This document shows positions 48,713 through 60,649 of a stretch of 64,000 nt of DNA, one piece after another. Numbering within the stretch: the first letter of the stretch is position 1; the number at the start of each line of letters is the position of its first letter. A model generated the notes under the pieces. The model saw only the letters and a program-made list of their open reading frames with translations. It had not been told where the DNA came from and did not search any database. A program made the translations under genes and the position numbers. Source of the stretch: Macrobrachium rosenbergii (taxonomy: Eukaryota; Arthropoda; Malacostraca; Decapoda; Palaemonidae); the NCBI RefSeq assembly GCF_040412425.1, contig NC_089763.1:51944587-52008586 (forward strand), given 5' to 3'.

Positions 48713-51700
48713 CTGAAAACAAAAATAATAAAAATTTTGGCATCAGGAACATGAAAATTCTTTATTTGCATAACTTTCAGTACAGCTAAGATGATTTTAT
48801 TAGTACTAAACCTTTTCAAAGCTAAATTTTTAAATTTATCTAAAAATACACAAGCTAAGATGTTTTTATTGTTACTAAAACTTTTTGAAAAAATTTTAAT
48901 TTTTAAATTTGTAAAAAATATATTTGTGAAACATAATAAACTTGCACAGACCCTGAGAGTTCTGGAAATATTTTGATTAACAACAAAGAATGATATTTCC
49001 AGAAGGAGAGAGAGAGTGAGAGAGAGACACTTACCCTTATTTGTCTTTTCATAGTAATGCAAAACAATGTGATGAAGTACATGACAAGAATGGGCCAAAA
49101 CACCGGCACATTAAACAGCTGCAAAATAAAGTTTAGTATTGTAAATGTACTGTAACAGTGCTACATACAAGAACTTCTGAAAATGAGAATGCAGTATCAT
49201 ATGATCTATCTAGTCAGTTCATCACATTATTCCACCTACCTAGCTTATTTTTCTGTCCTAAGAGCAACTAACTAGAGTATCAATTATTCCTGCATCATCA
49301 TAACTTCTCACATAAATAATGTACTTTGCAAGGACAATCCTCCAATGACTAAGTTCATGCTATCTACTTTAGTCTTCAAACAAAACTTACCCTCAAACTA
49401 ACTACAAATTCCTAAACCAAGCTGTCCTTTGTAATAACCTTGGTGACTACATTATTCGGGACCAAAATATTATTATATACTAGCACTAATGTAAATTTAA
49501 GGCAAGTACTGCTTACACATAAAAAAAGGTTATTTGCCAAGTCCCTTTAACCCAGCTAGAGTACATTGCTTTCTGACCTTAGAACAACTCATTCAGCTGT
49601 ATCCTCTAACTTTGCTTTATTTAATTAACCAATGATAATTCAAAAACAACTCATTCAGCTGTATCCTCTAACTTTGCTTTATTTAATTAACCAATTATAA
49701 TTCAAAAACAAATTCTCTGAATAAGCCAGAGAATTTCACCAACATGGCTCACTGGTCTCAAACACTACATTACCTTGTAACAGTGCTATCCTAAAATGAC
49801 ACTTAAAAATTACAGCAATCCAAATACTCCTACAATAAGCAATAATTAAAGATATACCCTACTGGAGAATGTAATGTTTGTAAAGCTCATAGTAAACTAA
49901 AGTGGGGTTAATCTGTAAATGAAAAATTTACAATTATGCACACTATCCATGAAAAAACCTTTCAATTTACAACCAAAGCTTAAACAAAATTGGACAGAAA
50001 ACCTATATGTTTTACATGTAATGCATATAATTAGTATACATAAGTTAAATATGATCACACAGTTACATTTCTTAACTAGTATAGAGCTCACCCCCTAAAG
50101 AATTTACTCCTAAATAAGGGTTGAAAACGCAAGCATAAAAAACTTGCGAGTTGGACAACCTAGGTGAAATCAGGTGGAAATAATGAAAAGTAGAGGTAAA
50201 AAGCAATGAAGCTGTTGATTGCACCCTGCAATGATCATTTAACACCCTCTTCAGAAATATAAAAAAATAAATAAACCATTCTGCAAAGATACTGTACGAA
50301 AGGCTCAGTATATGCAGTTCTTTGATTGCACCCTATGGATTAGTAGTAAAATTTACACAAGACTTAGTGTATTTGAAAGTATATGATAAACTTTTTTCCA
50401 AGAAATTGCATGATCTTATAAGATATTACTTGCTCCGTTGAATTTCTCTGTCTTAAATAATCTTAACCTGTTAAGTGTTCCTTATGGGATAAGTCGCCGC
50501 TCGTGTATTGTCACATTTTCTCACTCGCAGAAAGGCCATTTGGTCTATGTTAATTTCAAGCTTTTTTTTTTTTTTTTTTTTTTTACACTGACTTTTTTTG
50601 TATAAACACATTAAGATAATAAATAATGTAGAATAAGAAAAGATGAAAGAATTTACTTTGCATTTTTATACCCTAAAGATTACAAGCATGAAACATATAA
50701 GGGAATAATTACTCTCTTGTATTCCATTCCATGAAACAAGAGCCAGCAGAACAATGAATGGTTTCATTTCATTTACTCTTACAAAGTGCTCCATGACTTT
50801 GTCATCAAAAAAACTTCTAAAAACAACTCCTGCTGGGTTTCCCTTATCCTGATCAATATATTTCGCACCTTTGGGTGAACAAAAATTAAAGGGGCTTCTC
50901 TCCTTATCGGTTACTGTCCAGTCACTTGGCAGTGCAAAGCTTGAGTATAAATTATGGTTTTATTCAAATCTGATAAACCATTCAGTCTATGTTACAGGCT
51001 CCTGAGCTGCTACTCTGAGTCTCGCTAGTCATTCTCAGTCTTTACACTGGATAGTGATAATCTCTCTCTGGAACACTCATTATGGGAGATAAATGGGCAA
51101 GAGATTCTGTCAGACTGTCTTTTCATTACAAAAAAATTTGCCATTTATCCCTAGTTTAGCTCATAGTGTTACCATAGGATGTTATTACAATTTGTATATG
51201 AGTATTAGCTCATAGTGTTACCAAAAGATGTTCTTACAATTTGTATACGAATAAAGTGTATTTCTGAATTTGATCAGTGTGGCATGGGATGCAGGCGACC
51301 AAAATATGCAGCTGGTGACGCTTAACAGGTCAATTCTATATATACAGTACTCATACCCGCATTTCAAAATAATAAGTTCCTTAAATTCTAGTCAAATACC
51401 TTTATTGTTAAAATGTATTTCATTTTGAAACCACTGCTACAAAGCCTATTCAAAAGAATAAAATCAACGTAATCTATAGAATATATCTTACCTGAAAGAA
51501 TGTACAAAAGAACGCAACTAACGTGGACTTTGTGACACTATACCAGAATTTGAACTCTGGAAGACGCCTCATGAAGGGCCGGAATTCTTCATTTGCTTTG
51601 GTGGGTAAGCCTGGTCCATCATCTGTAAGGTTAAAAGTAAAACAAATTTATGTTACCCATTCATATACAGTATGAAAAAAATTTTTTTTTACAAGACTGT

Positions 51701-54700
51701 TCAAGCGATTTATGTTGAATCATTTCCAGGAACACAGCCTGAGTATCTGTTCATGATTACCTTTTATAAGACATGTGATGTCCTGTTCAAATCAAATTCA
51801 TCATCATCTCGGCCTTCTTTTATACAAATTCACCCAAGCCATGAGGTAGTTAACTTAGTGGTCTAATTCAACTTAGTGGTCTAATTCAAGATAGTACAAC
51901 AATTAAGAATATATCTCCTTAATTGGCTGGTTCATTTATACCATAAATTCACCACCCTTTGTATAAGACAGGGTCAAATACACAACTGCCTCTGTCAAGA
52001 TTACTAAAAGATCTAAAAAAGGTACAGGAGACAAAAGGAGAATAGTATACAATTCCAGGAATTTCACTTAGGGTAATAATTTGTCTTACAGAACCAACAA
52101 AAAATTAACAAGGTTTAAACAAAGTTTACTGCACTAATAATACAACAGCAGTCAGAACATCATGTAAAAAGGTTATAAAAAACTAACCTTCATCTTGTGT
52201 AAATGCTGGATCAATTTTTGGTGTGAGGAATGCAAGGAAGAGATTAAGATGATAAATGCCCAGTGCATAACATACGATATACCATCCCTGTCTTAACACA
52301 ATACGGAGGACAAACCCTACGATCATAACCATCGTAAAAATCCAGCGAGAAGCAGTGTGAGGTGTCCATTTGTCTAGGTAGTACTGATATATCTGAAACA
52401 AAGTACACAAAATTAAATAAAAATGCAGGTCATTCAATTAAAGAAATCTTTTTAAATATCTTATCTTTTCAATAACAGAGAATCTTGGTAAAGTATTAGA
52501 GAAGTTCTAAGAAATAGTAATGGGAAAGAAAACCCTGGTGAAAATTATCTGGAATATTAACAAAATTTGGAAACTCACTATTTGGATGAATGAATATGGT
52601 AGCTTTGCAATATCAAGATTACTCTAACCCTATTAACCCTTAAACGCCTAATGGACGTACCATACGTCGACGAAAATTGTCTGTTGGATGTCAAGTGGAC
52701 GTACCATACGTCGACTAAAAATGCTTTTTTTAAATATTCGCGGAAAAATAATTATAGGCCTAGTTTGCGGAAGGTTTCAAATCACGCGCCCTGAGGGATG
52801 CTGGAAGTTCACGGATCAAGCTGTTGTTTAGTTTATAAGCGTCACCCAGACGGGCATGCGCGAATTCCCTCCTTCTCGTACCAGACAGCATCAGTGTCGG
52901 ACCGTGCGAGAGCGATTTTTTGACACATCCGTGTTTTGCAGAACTTTGGCGAGTGCTTGCGTATTTGTGCTGCAACAGGACGTTTGCAGAGATGTCTCAA
53001 AGCCATCAGGACCGTGAAAGGCGCATACTGTCTGTCGGTAGTGAGCGTGTGAGACGAGTTTTATACTGGGATGCTGGAGAAGGACCCAGCAGCCAAAGTG
53101 ACCCAGCTTCTCAGCGCCGTGTTGTTCGCCCACGTGTGACCGAAGGCGACCAAGGACCACATCCCGTGCCTTTTACGACCCCTAGGAAGCATCAGGGTGT
53201 CCTGAGGGGCATCCGTAAATTTTTGAAAAAAACTTTTTCCTTCACTGAAAATCCTGGCATTTCTTGAGTCACCATGTCGTAATTTTTTTGCCATTTTATA
53301 TTATTCGTTACATAAAGTGTTATACATCAAAATGTGTGCAATTTCATGTAGAATACAACAAAAAATAAATAATTCTTTTAGCTTTTAACAGTTTTGAAAT
53401 ATTTTCATTTAAATCACGATAACTGACAAAATTTTCACATTCGGTCAATTTTTACTCTACCGAAATGCTCGAAAAACGCAATCATAAGCCAAAATTCTTA
53501 CATTCTAGTAACAATCAATCATTTACCTTTATTCTGCAAAAAACGGAAAGTCTCCAGCACAATATTTCGATTTATGGTGAATTTTTTAAAAAAACTTTTT
53601 CCTTCGCTCCGCAAAAAATCCTAGCATTTCTTGAGTCACATTGTCGTAATTTTTTCACCATTTTATATTATTTGTTACATAAAGTGTTATACATCAAAAT
53701 GTGTGCAATTTCATGTAGAATACAACAAAAAATAAATTATGCTTTTAGCTTTTACCATTTTGAAATATTTTCATATAAATAACGATAAATAGAAAAAATC
53801 AACCTTCGGTCAACTTTAACTCAATTGAAATGCTCGAAAAATGCAATCGTAAGCCAAAATTCTTACATTCTAGTAACAATCAATCCTTTACCTTCATTTT
53901 GCAACAAACGGAAAGTCTCTGGCACAATATTTCGATTTATGGTGAATTTTTGAAAAATACTTTTTCCATCCATCCGCGCGCGCGAACTCCGCTAAAAATC
54001 CTAGCATTTCTTGAGTCACCTTGTCGTAATTTTTTCGCCATTTTATATTATTAGTTACATAAAGTGTTATACATCAAAATGTGCACAATTTCATGTAGAA
54101 TACAACAAAAAATAAATCATGCTTTTAGCTTTTACCATTTTTAAATATTTTCATATAAATAACAATAGAAAAAAATCAACCTTGGTCAACTTTAACTCGA
54201 TCGAAATGGTAAAAAAATGCAATTGTAAGCTAAAAAACTTACAGTCTAGTAATATTCAATCATTTTCCTTCATTTTGAAACAATTGGAAAGTCTCTAGCA
54301 CAATATTTCAATTTATGGTGAATTTTTGAAAAAACTTTTTTTGGAATATCTACATAAATTTTCCATGATTTCTTATGCTTCCACTTGTGTACAGTATATT
54401 GTAAATTTGTGGAACTGGTCTTGTGTTTTGTGGGTGTTGATAATTGCAAGGTTAAAATAATTTTTTGGTGCTAAGTCATAATTCTGTTATCAGGTATCTT
54501 TATCTTTTAGTCCCTATCCTCTTACCACTATATTTTTATATGAAAATTTTGGGGGGATTAACATGGCAAGCTCATGGCCATTTTTCTTTTTCATAAGAAT
54601 GTGTGCAGCATATGGAAAATAATTTTCAGGCACCTGCATGAAAAGTATCATGGCATCAGTATATGGAAAATAATGTCAAGCACCTCATTAAAATCAACAT

Positions 54701-57700
54701 CGTACAGTATTAACATGTGGATAAAAGTATTTAACCCTTAAACGCCGAAGCTCTATTTACAAAAACGTCTCCCGTATGCCGGCGGCGTTCAGGAGCTAGC
54801 GCTGAAGCGGAAAAAGTTTTTTCAAAAAATCACAGCACGCTTAGTTTTTAAGATTAAGAGTTCATTTTGGCTCCTTTTTTCTCACTGCCTGAAGTTTAGT
54901 ATGCAACCATCAGAAATGAAAAAAATATCATTATCATATATAAATATTGGAATATATGACAGCGAAAAAAAAAAAAAATATAATTGTATAAAAATCGCGC
55001 TGTAAGCAAAACGGTTAAAGGTAAGGAGTTACTTTTTTTTAGTTGTATTGTACACTAAATTGCGATGATTTTGGTATATAACATTGTAAAACAATTAAAG
55101 CAACACAGAGAAAACATTATCACAAAATGATGCATGAATTCGTAATGCGAGGACGTAAAAAAGTTTTTTTCAAAAATTCACCATAAATCGAAGTATTGTG
55201 GTAGAGACTATCCAATTGTTTCAAAATGAAGGAAATTGATTGAATATTACTATACTGTAAGTTTTTTAGCTTACAATTGCATTTTTTTACCATTTCGATC
55301 GAGTTAAAGTTGACCAAAGGTTGATTTTTTTCTATTTATCGTTATTTATATGAAAATATTTCAAAAATGGTAAAAGCTAAAAGCATGATTTATTTTTTGT
55401 TGTATTCTACGTCCTGTTGCCTCACAAATACGCAAACTCTCGCCAAAGTTCTGCAAAACACGGATGCGTCAAGATATCGCTCTCCGACGATGTGCCGCCG
55501 ATGCTTTCTGGTGCGAGAAGGAAGAAATTCGCGCCTGCGCCTCTGGGTGACACTTATAAACAAAACAACAGTGTGCTCCGTGAACTCCCAGCATCCCTCA
55601 AGGCGCGTGATTTAAAACCTTTCGCAAACTAGGCCTATAATTATTTTTCCGCGAATATTTAAAAAACCATTTTTAGTCAACGTACCATACATCCACTTGG
55701 CACCCAACAGACAATTTTAGTCAACGTATGGTATGTCCAGTAGGCGTTTAAGGGTTAAAAGGTCCTAAAAATTACAATCAAAACCAAAACACAAAATACA
55801 TCAAAATTGGCAGCAAAAAAAGCCAAATTCAAAGAGTTTTATTTTTCATAGGATACAAACCTAGATGGAGTACTCAGCCCCATGACATGCTGTGGCTGTC
55901 TGCTGACTTTAAAAAAAAAACTAAATGCCCATCAGGCATATTAACCTTTGAATACAATACAGAAAATTGAAAAAATTTGTAACAAACCCAGCATATTTTC
56001 ACTTAATCTTTACCAAGATACCTTATCTCTTTATCTTACAGTGCAGCGACATTAACAACATTAGATCACATCAATGTTATATCACCATAAAATCTTTCAT
56101 CCCTACTATATGTATCGTAATCTTTGTAGCAAATTCATTAATTCATCCATTTAAACTAAGAAAAGTTCACTCTTCACTTTTAGCAAAAAACTATTTCAAA
56201 ATACTCCAGAAAGAGAGAATTATGAAAAGACTTGGCTAAGCATGAAAAAAGCCTACTTTCTTACAACTGAGGCAATCTGGATATACCTGAAAACAATACT
56301 TGAAAATTACAAAAACATTCATCCAGTCACTTCTGATAAATAATTTGGTAAAACCTTTATTCAGCATGGCATTTCCATTGCAATGGTTTTACTCATTCTC
56401 CAGTTACTTGACAGACAGCTCCTGATAATTTTTTGTCTCCCCAAGAACATGCTAATGACATACCTCATTACAGTATATATTCTAAACTGGGACAATATGG
56501 GAAATTAGTCATGCAATTCATAATTAATCATCTTCCACAGTATTTTTAACAGTACAGTTTCCATTTTTTGATACCCTGCAATTCTTAATTTGTTTTGAGA
56601 TATATGTTTGAATTTCTTATCAACAGTTATAATATACATGCTGTGTTGTTGTTCTTTAGTTTAACCAGACAACAGCCTAAAATACTAAACTCTGATATGT
56701 TGGAGTTGGTTAATCAATTTCAAAAATATGATAAATTGAAAATGATACATAATTGACTTCTCCTAAACTCCAAAACTTGACAATCAAGGTTGTTTGAATT
56801 TTAGACATTCACATAAAATGTTTAACTGTTTATGTTACCTGTAGGCAGTCCACGGTTAACGGCGGGGGTTCTGTTCCCAGCCAAGCGCCGCTAACCAAAA
56901 TTCACCAATAACCGAAAATCGCCGATAAACCACTTACTGACCCCAATAAACTGATTACCAGCACTGAAAGTCGCTTACTGTTGCCGAAAATCCGGTTAAT
57001 GTCGCTAGCCAAGCGCCATAACACTGCCACCGGTAAGCGGGGACTGCCTGTATTCTCTAAATTCAAGGAATGGGTCATATGGACATCTCGTCAATTATCC
57101 ATGGCTCATATGACTGACAATTCAGACCAGATAAATTTAATTCCATATGGAATGCTTCTTGATTTGAAAATTGCTATAATCCAGAGTAGGTTTAATCAGT
57201 TTTTTTAAACCAGATTTTTTATTTCATAAAGTCTGCCAATTATCAAAGACTAAAGGTTTCAGGCATTAAAATAATAAGGGACAGGAATGGCTGATCAGAT
57301 CATAGCATTTAACAGTTTTTGCCGCTTTAAGTGGAGCACCGACGCCATAAGGCCCCATTATCAAGTAAATGACCATTTCTACCTTATGACTGAAGGGATT
57401 TACTTCAAATTTTTACCACTTATTCTAAAACTAATAATGAAAATTCTCTCGTGAAGAAATTTAGAAATTCGACTTCTCAAGTTCATTTGTTTTGCTGTTG
57501 AAAAAAATCATGATGTCACTTTTCAAAAATAATATGCAAAAATAAAGTTGCACAGAAAAGAGATTTTCCAGACAACAAAATAAAGATATACATACTACAC
57601 ACTGTAAAAGTTTCACTGAATCTGGTTCAGTGTTCTTGGGGAAATAAGCATTTAGTCTTGAAAAAAGTAAAGTAAGTTCTGAGAAAACAAAAAAAATTTT

Positions 57701-59890
57701 GGACTTTCAAGAATCCTGACAGAATCAGGACATCTTCAGCAAGTTATCCCTACACCATTATAAGCTGTTTTCTCTATGATGCTACCACTAGAGAGAATGG
57801 ATTATTTTAGTGGGTGACAAATTTATAGAAATTTACAATTTGACGTTCACAGCGTCATAAAGTGATGAACAAAATTGTCCATGAACCGATCTAAACATTT
57901 TTTGGCAATAATGTTTCAAGATAAACAATTTACACGTAAAACAGCCCAAAACAATGTATAACTCAAACTTGATACTATCCAGGATTATTCATACAGACTT
58001 TTTTTTTACGTTTTTTACAATTTGTCATTCATAGTGCCATACAAGCCATGAACAAAATTGTCCATGAACCAATCAAAACTTTTTTTTTTTTTTTGCAATA
58101 ACATTTCAAGATGTGTTTGTTTACACATGTAACAGTCTAAAACGGTGTATAACTTGCTTGATCCTTTCCAGAATTATTCACACAGATTTGTTTTACAAAT
58201 CTTTTTACAATTTTTGGTTCACAGAGTCATACAGGCGATGAACAACCCTGTCAATAAACCAATCTAAAAATTTTTTAGCATTATTGCTTCATGATATGTT
58301 TATTTAGACATAAGAGTTGAAAACTGTTAATAACTAAAATTCGATAATTCCTCGAAATTTGGCAGTCAGCACACAACTTACAATCATTGCAAATTAAACT
58401 TGGATTAACATTTATGCGCATCAGAACAAAAACGAACAAATGGAGAAATGGGGAGAGTTGGCAACCCTCTTGTTATACATGGGAGGTCTTATGAAAAGCA
58501 AAGCATGTCTGTTACCTCTGGGAAACAATGGATGGAGAAGCATGAGTAGAAACTGTAAGGAAAAGTACAGCTTGTCTGTTACCTTAGAGACACAATGGAC
58601 TGAGAAGCACGATAAGAAAACTTTTAGTAGTAGCTGCATCATGTATGACAGAGAAAAATAAATTACTTTTTAATAAAAAATATCCAATAAACAGAGTAAA
58701 AGCCTTCTATTGGGTACATAAGGTCTGTTCTATTCTATACAGCAGAAATATGATCGCTGACAAGGAAAGTGAAGATTCTGAAATGCTGACTCAATAATAA
58801 ATAGATTTACTACCAGAGATGCTGAAAGATCAAATTACAAATAAGGGATTGGTGATGTGGTATTATGAGGCTGGAAGAAGACTAAGATCTCAAAAGATCA
58901 TGACAGCCTGGACTTGTGATGAGAATAGATGAGAAACAGTTGCTCAGAATAGTAGTAGATGTGGAAGCAGAAAAACAAAAACTTGAAAGAAGGTCAAGGG
59001 AATTGTGAAAAAGGGGGACAGACGAAGAATTGATAGTTGAAGCAGAAAGAGCACAGGCCAGATGAGAGTATGAACTCATTTTACATCAACCCTATGAAGA
59101 AACTTCCAATCTTTTACCCTATGAAGAGACTTCCAATCTTTTAGAGTTAAAAATCTTCAGAGGGACCTTATTTCTAATAAGTGCAAAATTTATTAAAACA
59201 CATTTCTCCTCAGAAAACAGTGCTGTTTGAAAGAAGTGACTTGCTTTATTAGGCAATATGTATAATTTGTGTTGTCACAAGTGAAAAAAGCCAAATCTCC
59301 CATTATTCCATTGCTGCACAAGCTATTTCTAAGTAATTCCAAGATCAAAAACATCGAGTCAAATAATCTGGTCAAAAAATATTACTAAAACACCACTGGC
59401 ACTTTTGTCACCCAAGACCAGGTCAAAAGTAGCAAAATCATCTTTGGCAACCACCATTATAAACAGCCAGACTTCCTAACTCGACACAATTCCAAGCATT
59501 GCCTTTCATGAAGTAACTAGCCAAATTTCTCAGCTTTGCATGTATGTAGAACTTTACAGTAAATAAAACCTATGAAACCTTCTGGACTAAGAAAAGTGAT
59601 CTACAGTATGGTACTTCTTTCAATAATTACCTATGTATTTACTCTGAAGAAACCCAATTTATGAAAATCACAATGGAAGATATCTTAGCTCTCAATGTGG
59701 CCATTAATTTCTCATCCCTTAAAATTTATTCGTATGAGCAAATGAATGCCACGCTGTAAAATCATTAAAATCATAAAATTAATTACTGAATCTACTATGT
59801 ATAATAACTCACATTATTTAAGCGCTGTAAAACAGGAGCATTGGATTTTTGCTGTCCAACAGAAGTAAACGACCTAAAATGGTTAGTCAT
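48623..59890 (-). CDS. RER1: RER1, ER retention/retrieval receptor (five coding exons)
   Basis: RER1 is a Golgi membrane protein that returns escaped ER membrane proteins and unassembled subunits to the ER. Joining 59890-59813, 52392-52188, 51622-51492, 49118-49035 and 48712-48623 gives 588 bp, or 195 residues plus stop; human RER1 is 196. Hallmarks are [81 protein letters not shown] and HMIKYKY. Four hydrophobic segments fit the W-shaped topology. All introns are GT-AG and reading phase is kept throughout. The start ATG at 59890 gives 26 residues before the conserved IYQ, close to the 27 of human. Introns of 7420, 565, 2373 and 322 bp hold transposons and satellites. No break is seen in the coding sequence. 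Confidence 0.95.
49003..49027. repeat. (GA)n microsatellite beside RER1 splice donor
   Basis: Two short GA runs, separated by one interruption, end 7 bp from the exon 4 donor. On the RER1 strand they form a CT-rich tract directly inside intron 4. Confidence 0.9.
49035..49118 (-). CDS. RER1: RER1 coding exon 4
   Basis: Acceptor ttttgcag. Encodes [20 protein letters not shown] and ITMKRQIR. Donor GTAAGT. A (CT)n tract on the minus strand begins only a few bases into the intron. Confidence 0.97.
49583..49706. repeat. 62-bp tandem duplication (RER1 intron 3)
   Basis: The block aacaactcattcagctgtat starts at 49583 and again at 49645. The copies are almost identical. Confidence 0.95.
50467..51329. 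mobile_element. TTAA-flanked small element in RER1 intron 3
   Basis: The left end is TTAA-cctgttaagtgttc. The right end, read inward, is cctgttaagcgtcac, with TCAA (one change from TTAA) at 51330-51333. No coding capacity. It contains a poly-T run (50564-50584) and a 49-bp tandem duplication (tagctcatagtgttacca at 51157 and 51206). It fits a non-autonomous piggyBac-type MITE with different ends from the CCCTTAAACG family. Confidence 0.55.
51492..51622 (-). CDS. RER1: RER1 coding exon 3
   Basis: Acceptor ccttacag. Encodes [20 protein letters not shown] to [10 protein letters not shown]. Donor GTAAGA, phase 0. Includes the conserved cytosolic loop and the start of TM3. Confidence 0.97.
52188..52392 (-). 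CDS. RER1: RER1 coding exon 2
   Basis: Acceptor ttgtttcag, then [17 protein letters not shown] through TM1 and TM2 to PAFTQDE. It ends in phase 1 with donor GTTAGT. Very high conservation with animal RER1. Confidence 0.97.
52992..53267 (+). pseudogene. short open frame just inside the TTAA terminal repeat
   Basis: ATG at 52992 opens a 91-codon frame beginning [20 protein letters not shown] with Arg/Ser-rich sequence, running into the satellite (KKTFSF) from about residue 75. Its position directly behind the terminal repeat, which would hold the promoter, suggests the start of a former transposase gene cut off by satellite. The sequence itself does not identify a family, and no catalytic motif is left. 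Confidence 0.35.
53200..54340. repeat. 365-377-bp satellite units within TTAA element
   Basis: Anchor ttatggtgaattttt recurs at about 53573, 53938 and 54314. The same unit, in opposite orientation, makes up 40990-41880 and 55160-55400. The three sites therefore share one satellite. Confidence 0.85.
54735..55410. mobile_element. second TTAA element start, copy C
   Basis: The first 350 bp after TTAA at 54731-54734 match 40522-40900 of copy A closely (ccgtatgccggcggcgttca, ttcaaaaaatcacagcac and ttaagattaagagttca). It shares its right end with the composite at 55754, so it is either a complete 1020-bp copy (54735-55754) or a nested insertion. Confidence 0.65.
55760..56842. other. RER1 intron 1, no feature recognised
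   Basis: AT-rich. A short ttcataggatacaaacct block near 55848 recalls DIRS-like terminal repeats, but nothing else supports it. Confidence 0.35.
56843..57051. mobile_element. pogo/Tigger-like MITE in RER1 intron 1
   Basis: The left end is taggcagtccacggttaacg. The right end, read inward, is acaggcagtccccgcttacc. About 210 bp without coding capacity. Inverted GGCAGTCCCCG ends beside TA point to a pogo/Tigger-type non-autonomous element. The exact borders are uncertain by a few bases. Confidence 0.6.
57052..57824. other. RER1 intron 1, no feature recognised
   Basis: AT-rich without open frames of interest. Confidence 0.35.
57825..58370. repeat. about 183-bp tandem repeat, three copies (RER1 intron 1)
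   Basis: Units near 57830, 58015 and 58200 share ttttacaattt, gatgaacaaaattgtccatg and a following tttttggcaataatgtttca block. Similarity falls from the first two copies to the third. Confidence 0.8.
58371..59812. other. RER1 intron 1, no feature recognised
   Basis: Contains a short local duplication, (c)ttccaatctttt(accctatgaaga), near 59090-59135. The purine-rich stretch 58900-59070 may be an old retrotransposon scrap but carries no diagnostic motif. Confidence 0.35.
59813..59890 (-). CDS. RER1: RER1 coding exon 1
   Basis: Encodes [20 protein letters not shown] followed by LQRLNN, then donor GTGAGT. It ends in phase 0. The N-terminus of RER1 is poorly conserved, so this exon rests on the in-frame ATG, the good donor, the expected length and the RL-x-x ending before IYQ. 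A splice acceptor (ttttag) inside it leaves open that translation starts in an exon farther upstream. Confidence 0.75.
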
Positions 59891-60640
59891 GATTACAGTG
59901 TCAATTTTCAACCATCCCATTGATTAACCTATGTATGGCTCTCCTGTGCACACTTCATAACAACTAGATACAGTAATAGATATTAATTCACACAAACAGT
60001 AAAATCTGAAAATCCACTCTTCTCCTCTGACCACAAAGTGGACCACTATCTTAAAATGAAGGGGAGCAATGTTTAATGCTCTATTAATTCTTAGGTCACT
60101 GAGATAATAGACGATCCCCTCCACGAGTCTTACATGATAGGCATGTGTTTATACCAACTATTATCTTTAATCTCAAGAACCTCCGGTGAATGACTTTTCT
60201 CTAAACTTGATTAAAATCACTAAGATTACACAATCACTGTTTGATCATAAAAAAATTGATAAAAATTGAAACTTTTGTACCATGCTTGCAATTAAAATAA
60301 AAAAAATAAATCATACTTAATATATAAATCACCTTCCATCAAAATACATTTGTACTAAAGACCCTAAGAAATCTGTATCAGGTTGATTACATGAAGAGTC
60401 ATGCCTTGATAAACCTGTCCAGTATAAAGTACATTTCACTGATAAGGACAACAACATTCAATTAAGAGCCTTCAGGTTTTAAAACAAAAAGTTACTAACA
60501 CTGTACTTTGTATTCTGGTAAAGATTAAGTGGTCACTCACTGATTTTAACAAAAACTCACAGTTTAGAGAAAAGATCCCTATTATCATTTGTGAGTTATG
60601 ACCCAACATAAAATTCAGATTGTTTGAAGAATGAACAAAC
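59891..60640. other. upstream of RER1 ATG, no feature recognised
   Basis: Would include the RER1 5' UTR or an upstream intron. I see no TATA-like or CpG-rich promoter. Confidence 0.35.
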
Positions 60641-60649
60641 ATGGGAAAA

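Larger units (their letters stand above)
52637..55754. mobile_element. TTAA-flanked composite with about 345-bp inverted ends
   Basis: TTAA at 52633-52636 is followed by CCCTTAAACGCC, and GGCGTTTAAGGG is followed by TTAA at 55755-55758. About 345 bp inside each end (52637-52983 and 55411-55754) are reverse complements. The left end has tggacgtaccatacgtcgac twice (52652 and 52696), and the right end has degraded counterparts. The interior has 3-4 units of a 365-377-bp satellite at about 53200-54340, then a second CCCTTAAACGCC start after TTAA at 54731-54734. The whole lies in RER1 intron 1. Confidence 0.72.

Noticed and set aside
48791..48976. 61-codon plus-strand frame antisense to RER1 intron 4
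   Set aside because: AT-rich intron sequence with no similarity to known proteins.
52183..52437. Reading RER1 exon 2 as a stand-alone 84-residue protein
   Set aside because: It runs into introns on both sides; conserved residues end exactly at the AG and GT splice sites.
58880..59079. Possible retrotransposon scrap
   Set aside because: Purine-rich sequence gave superficial charged peptides in both strands without domain motifs.
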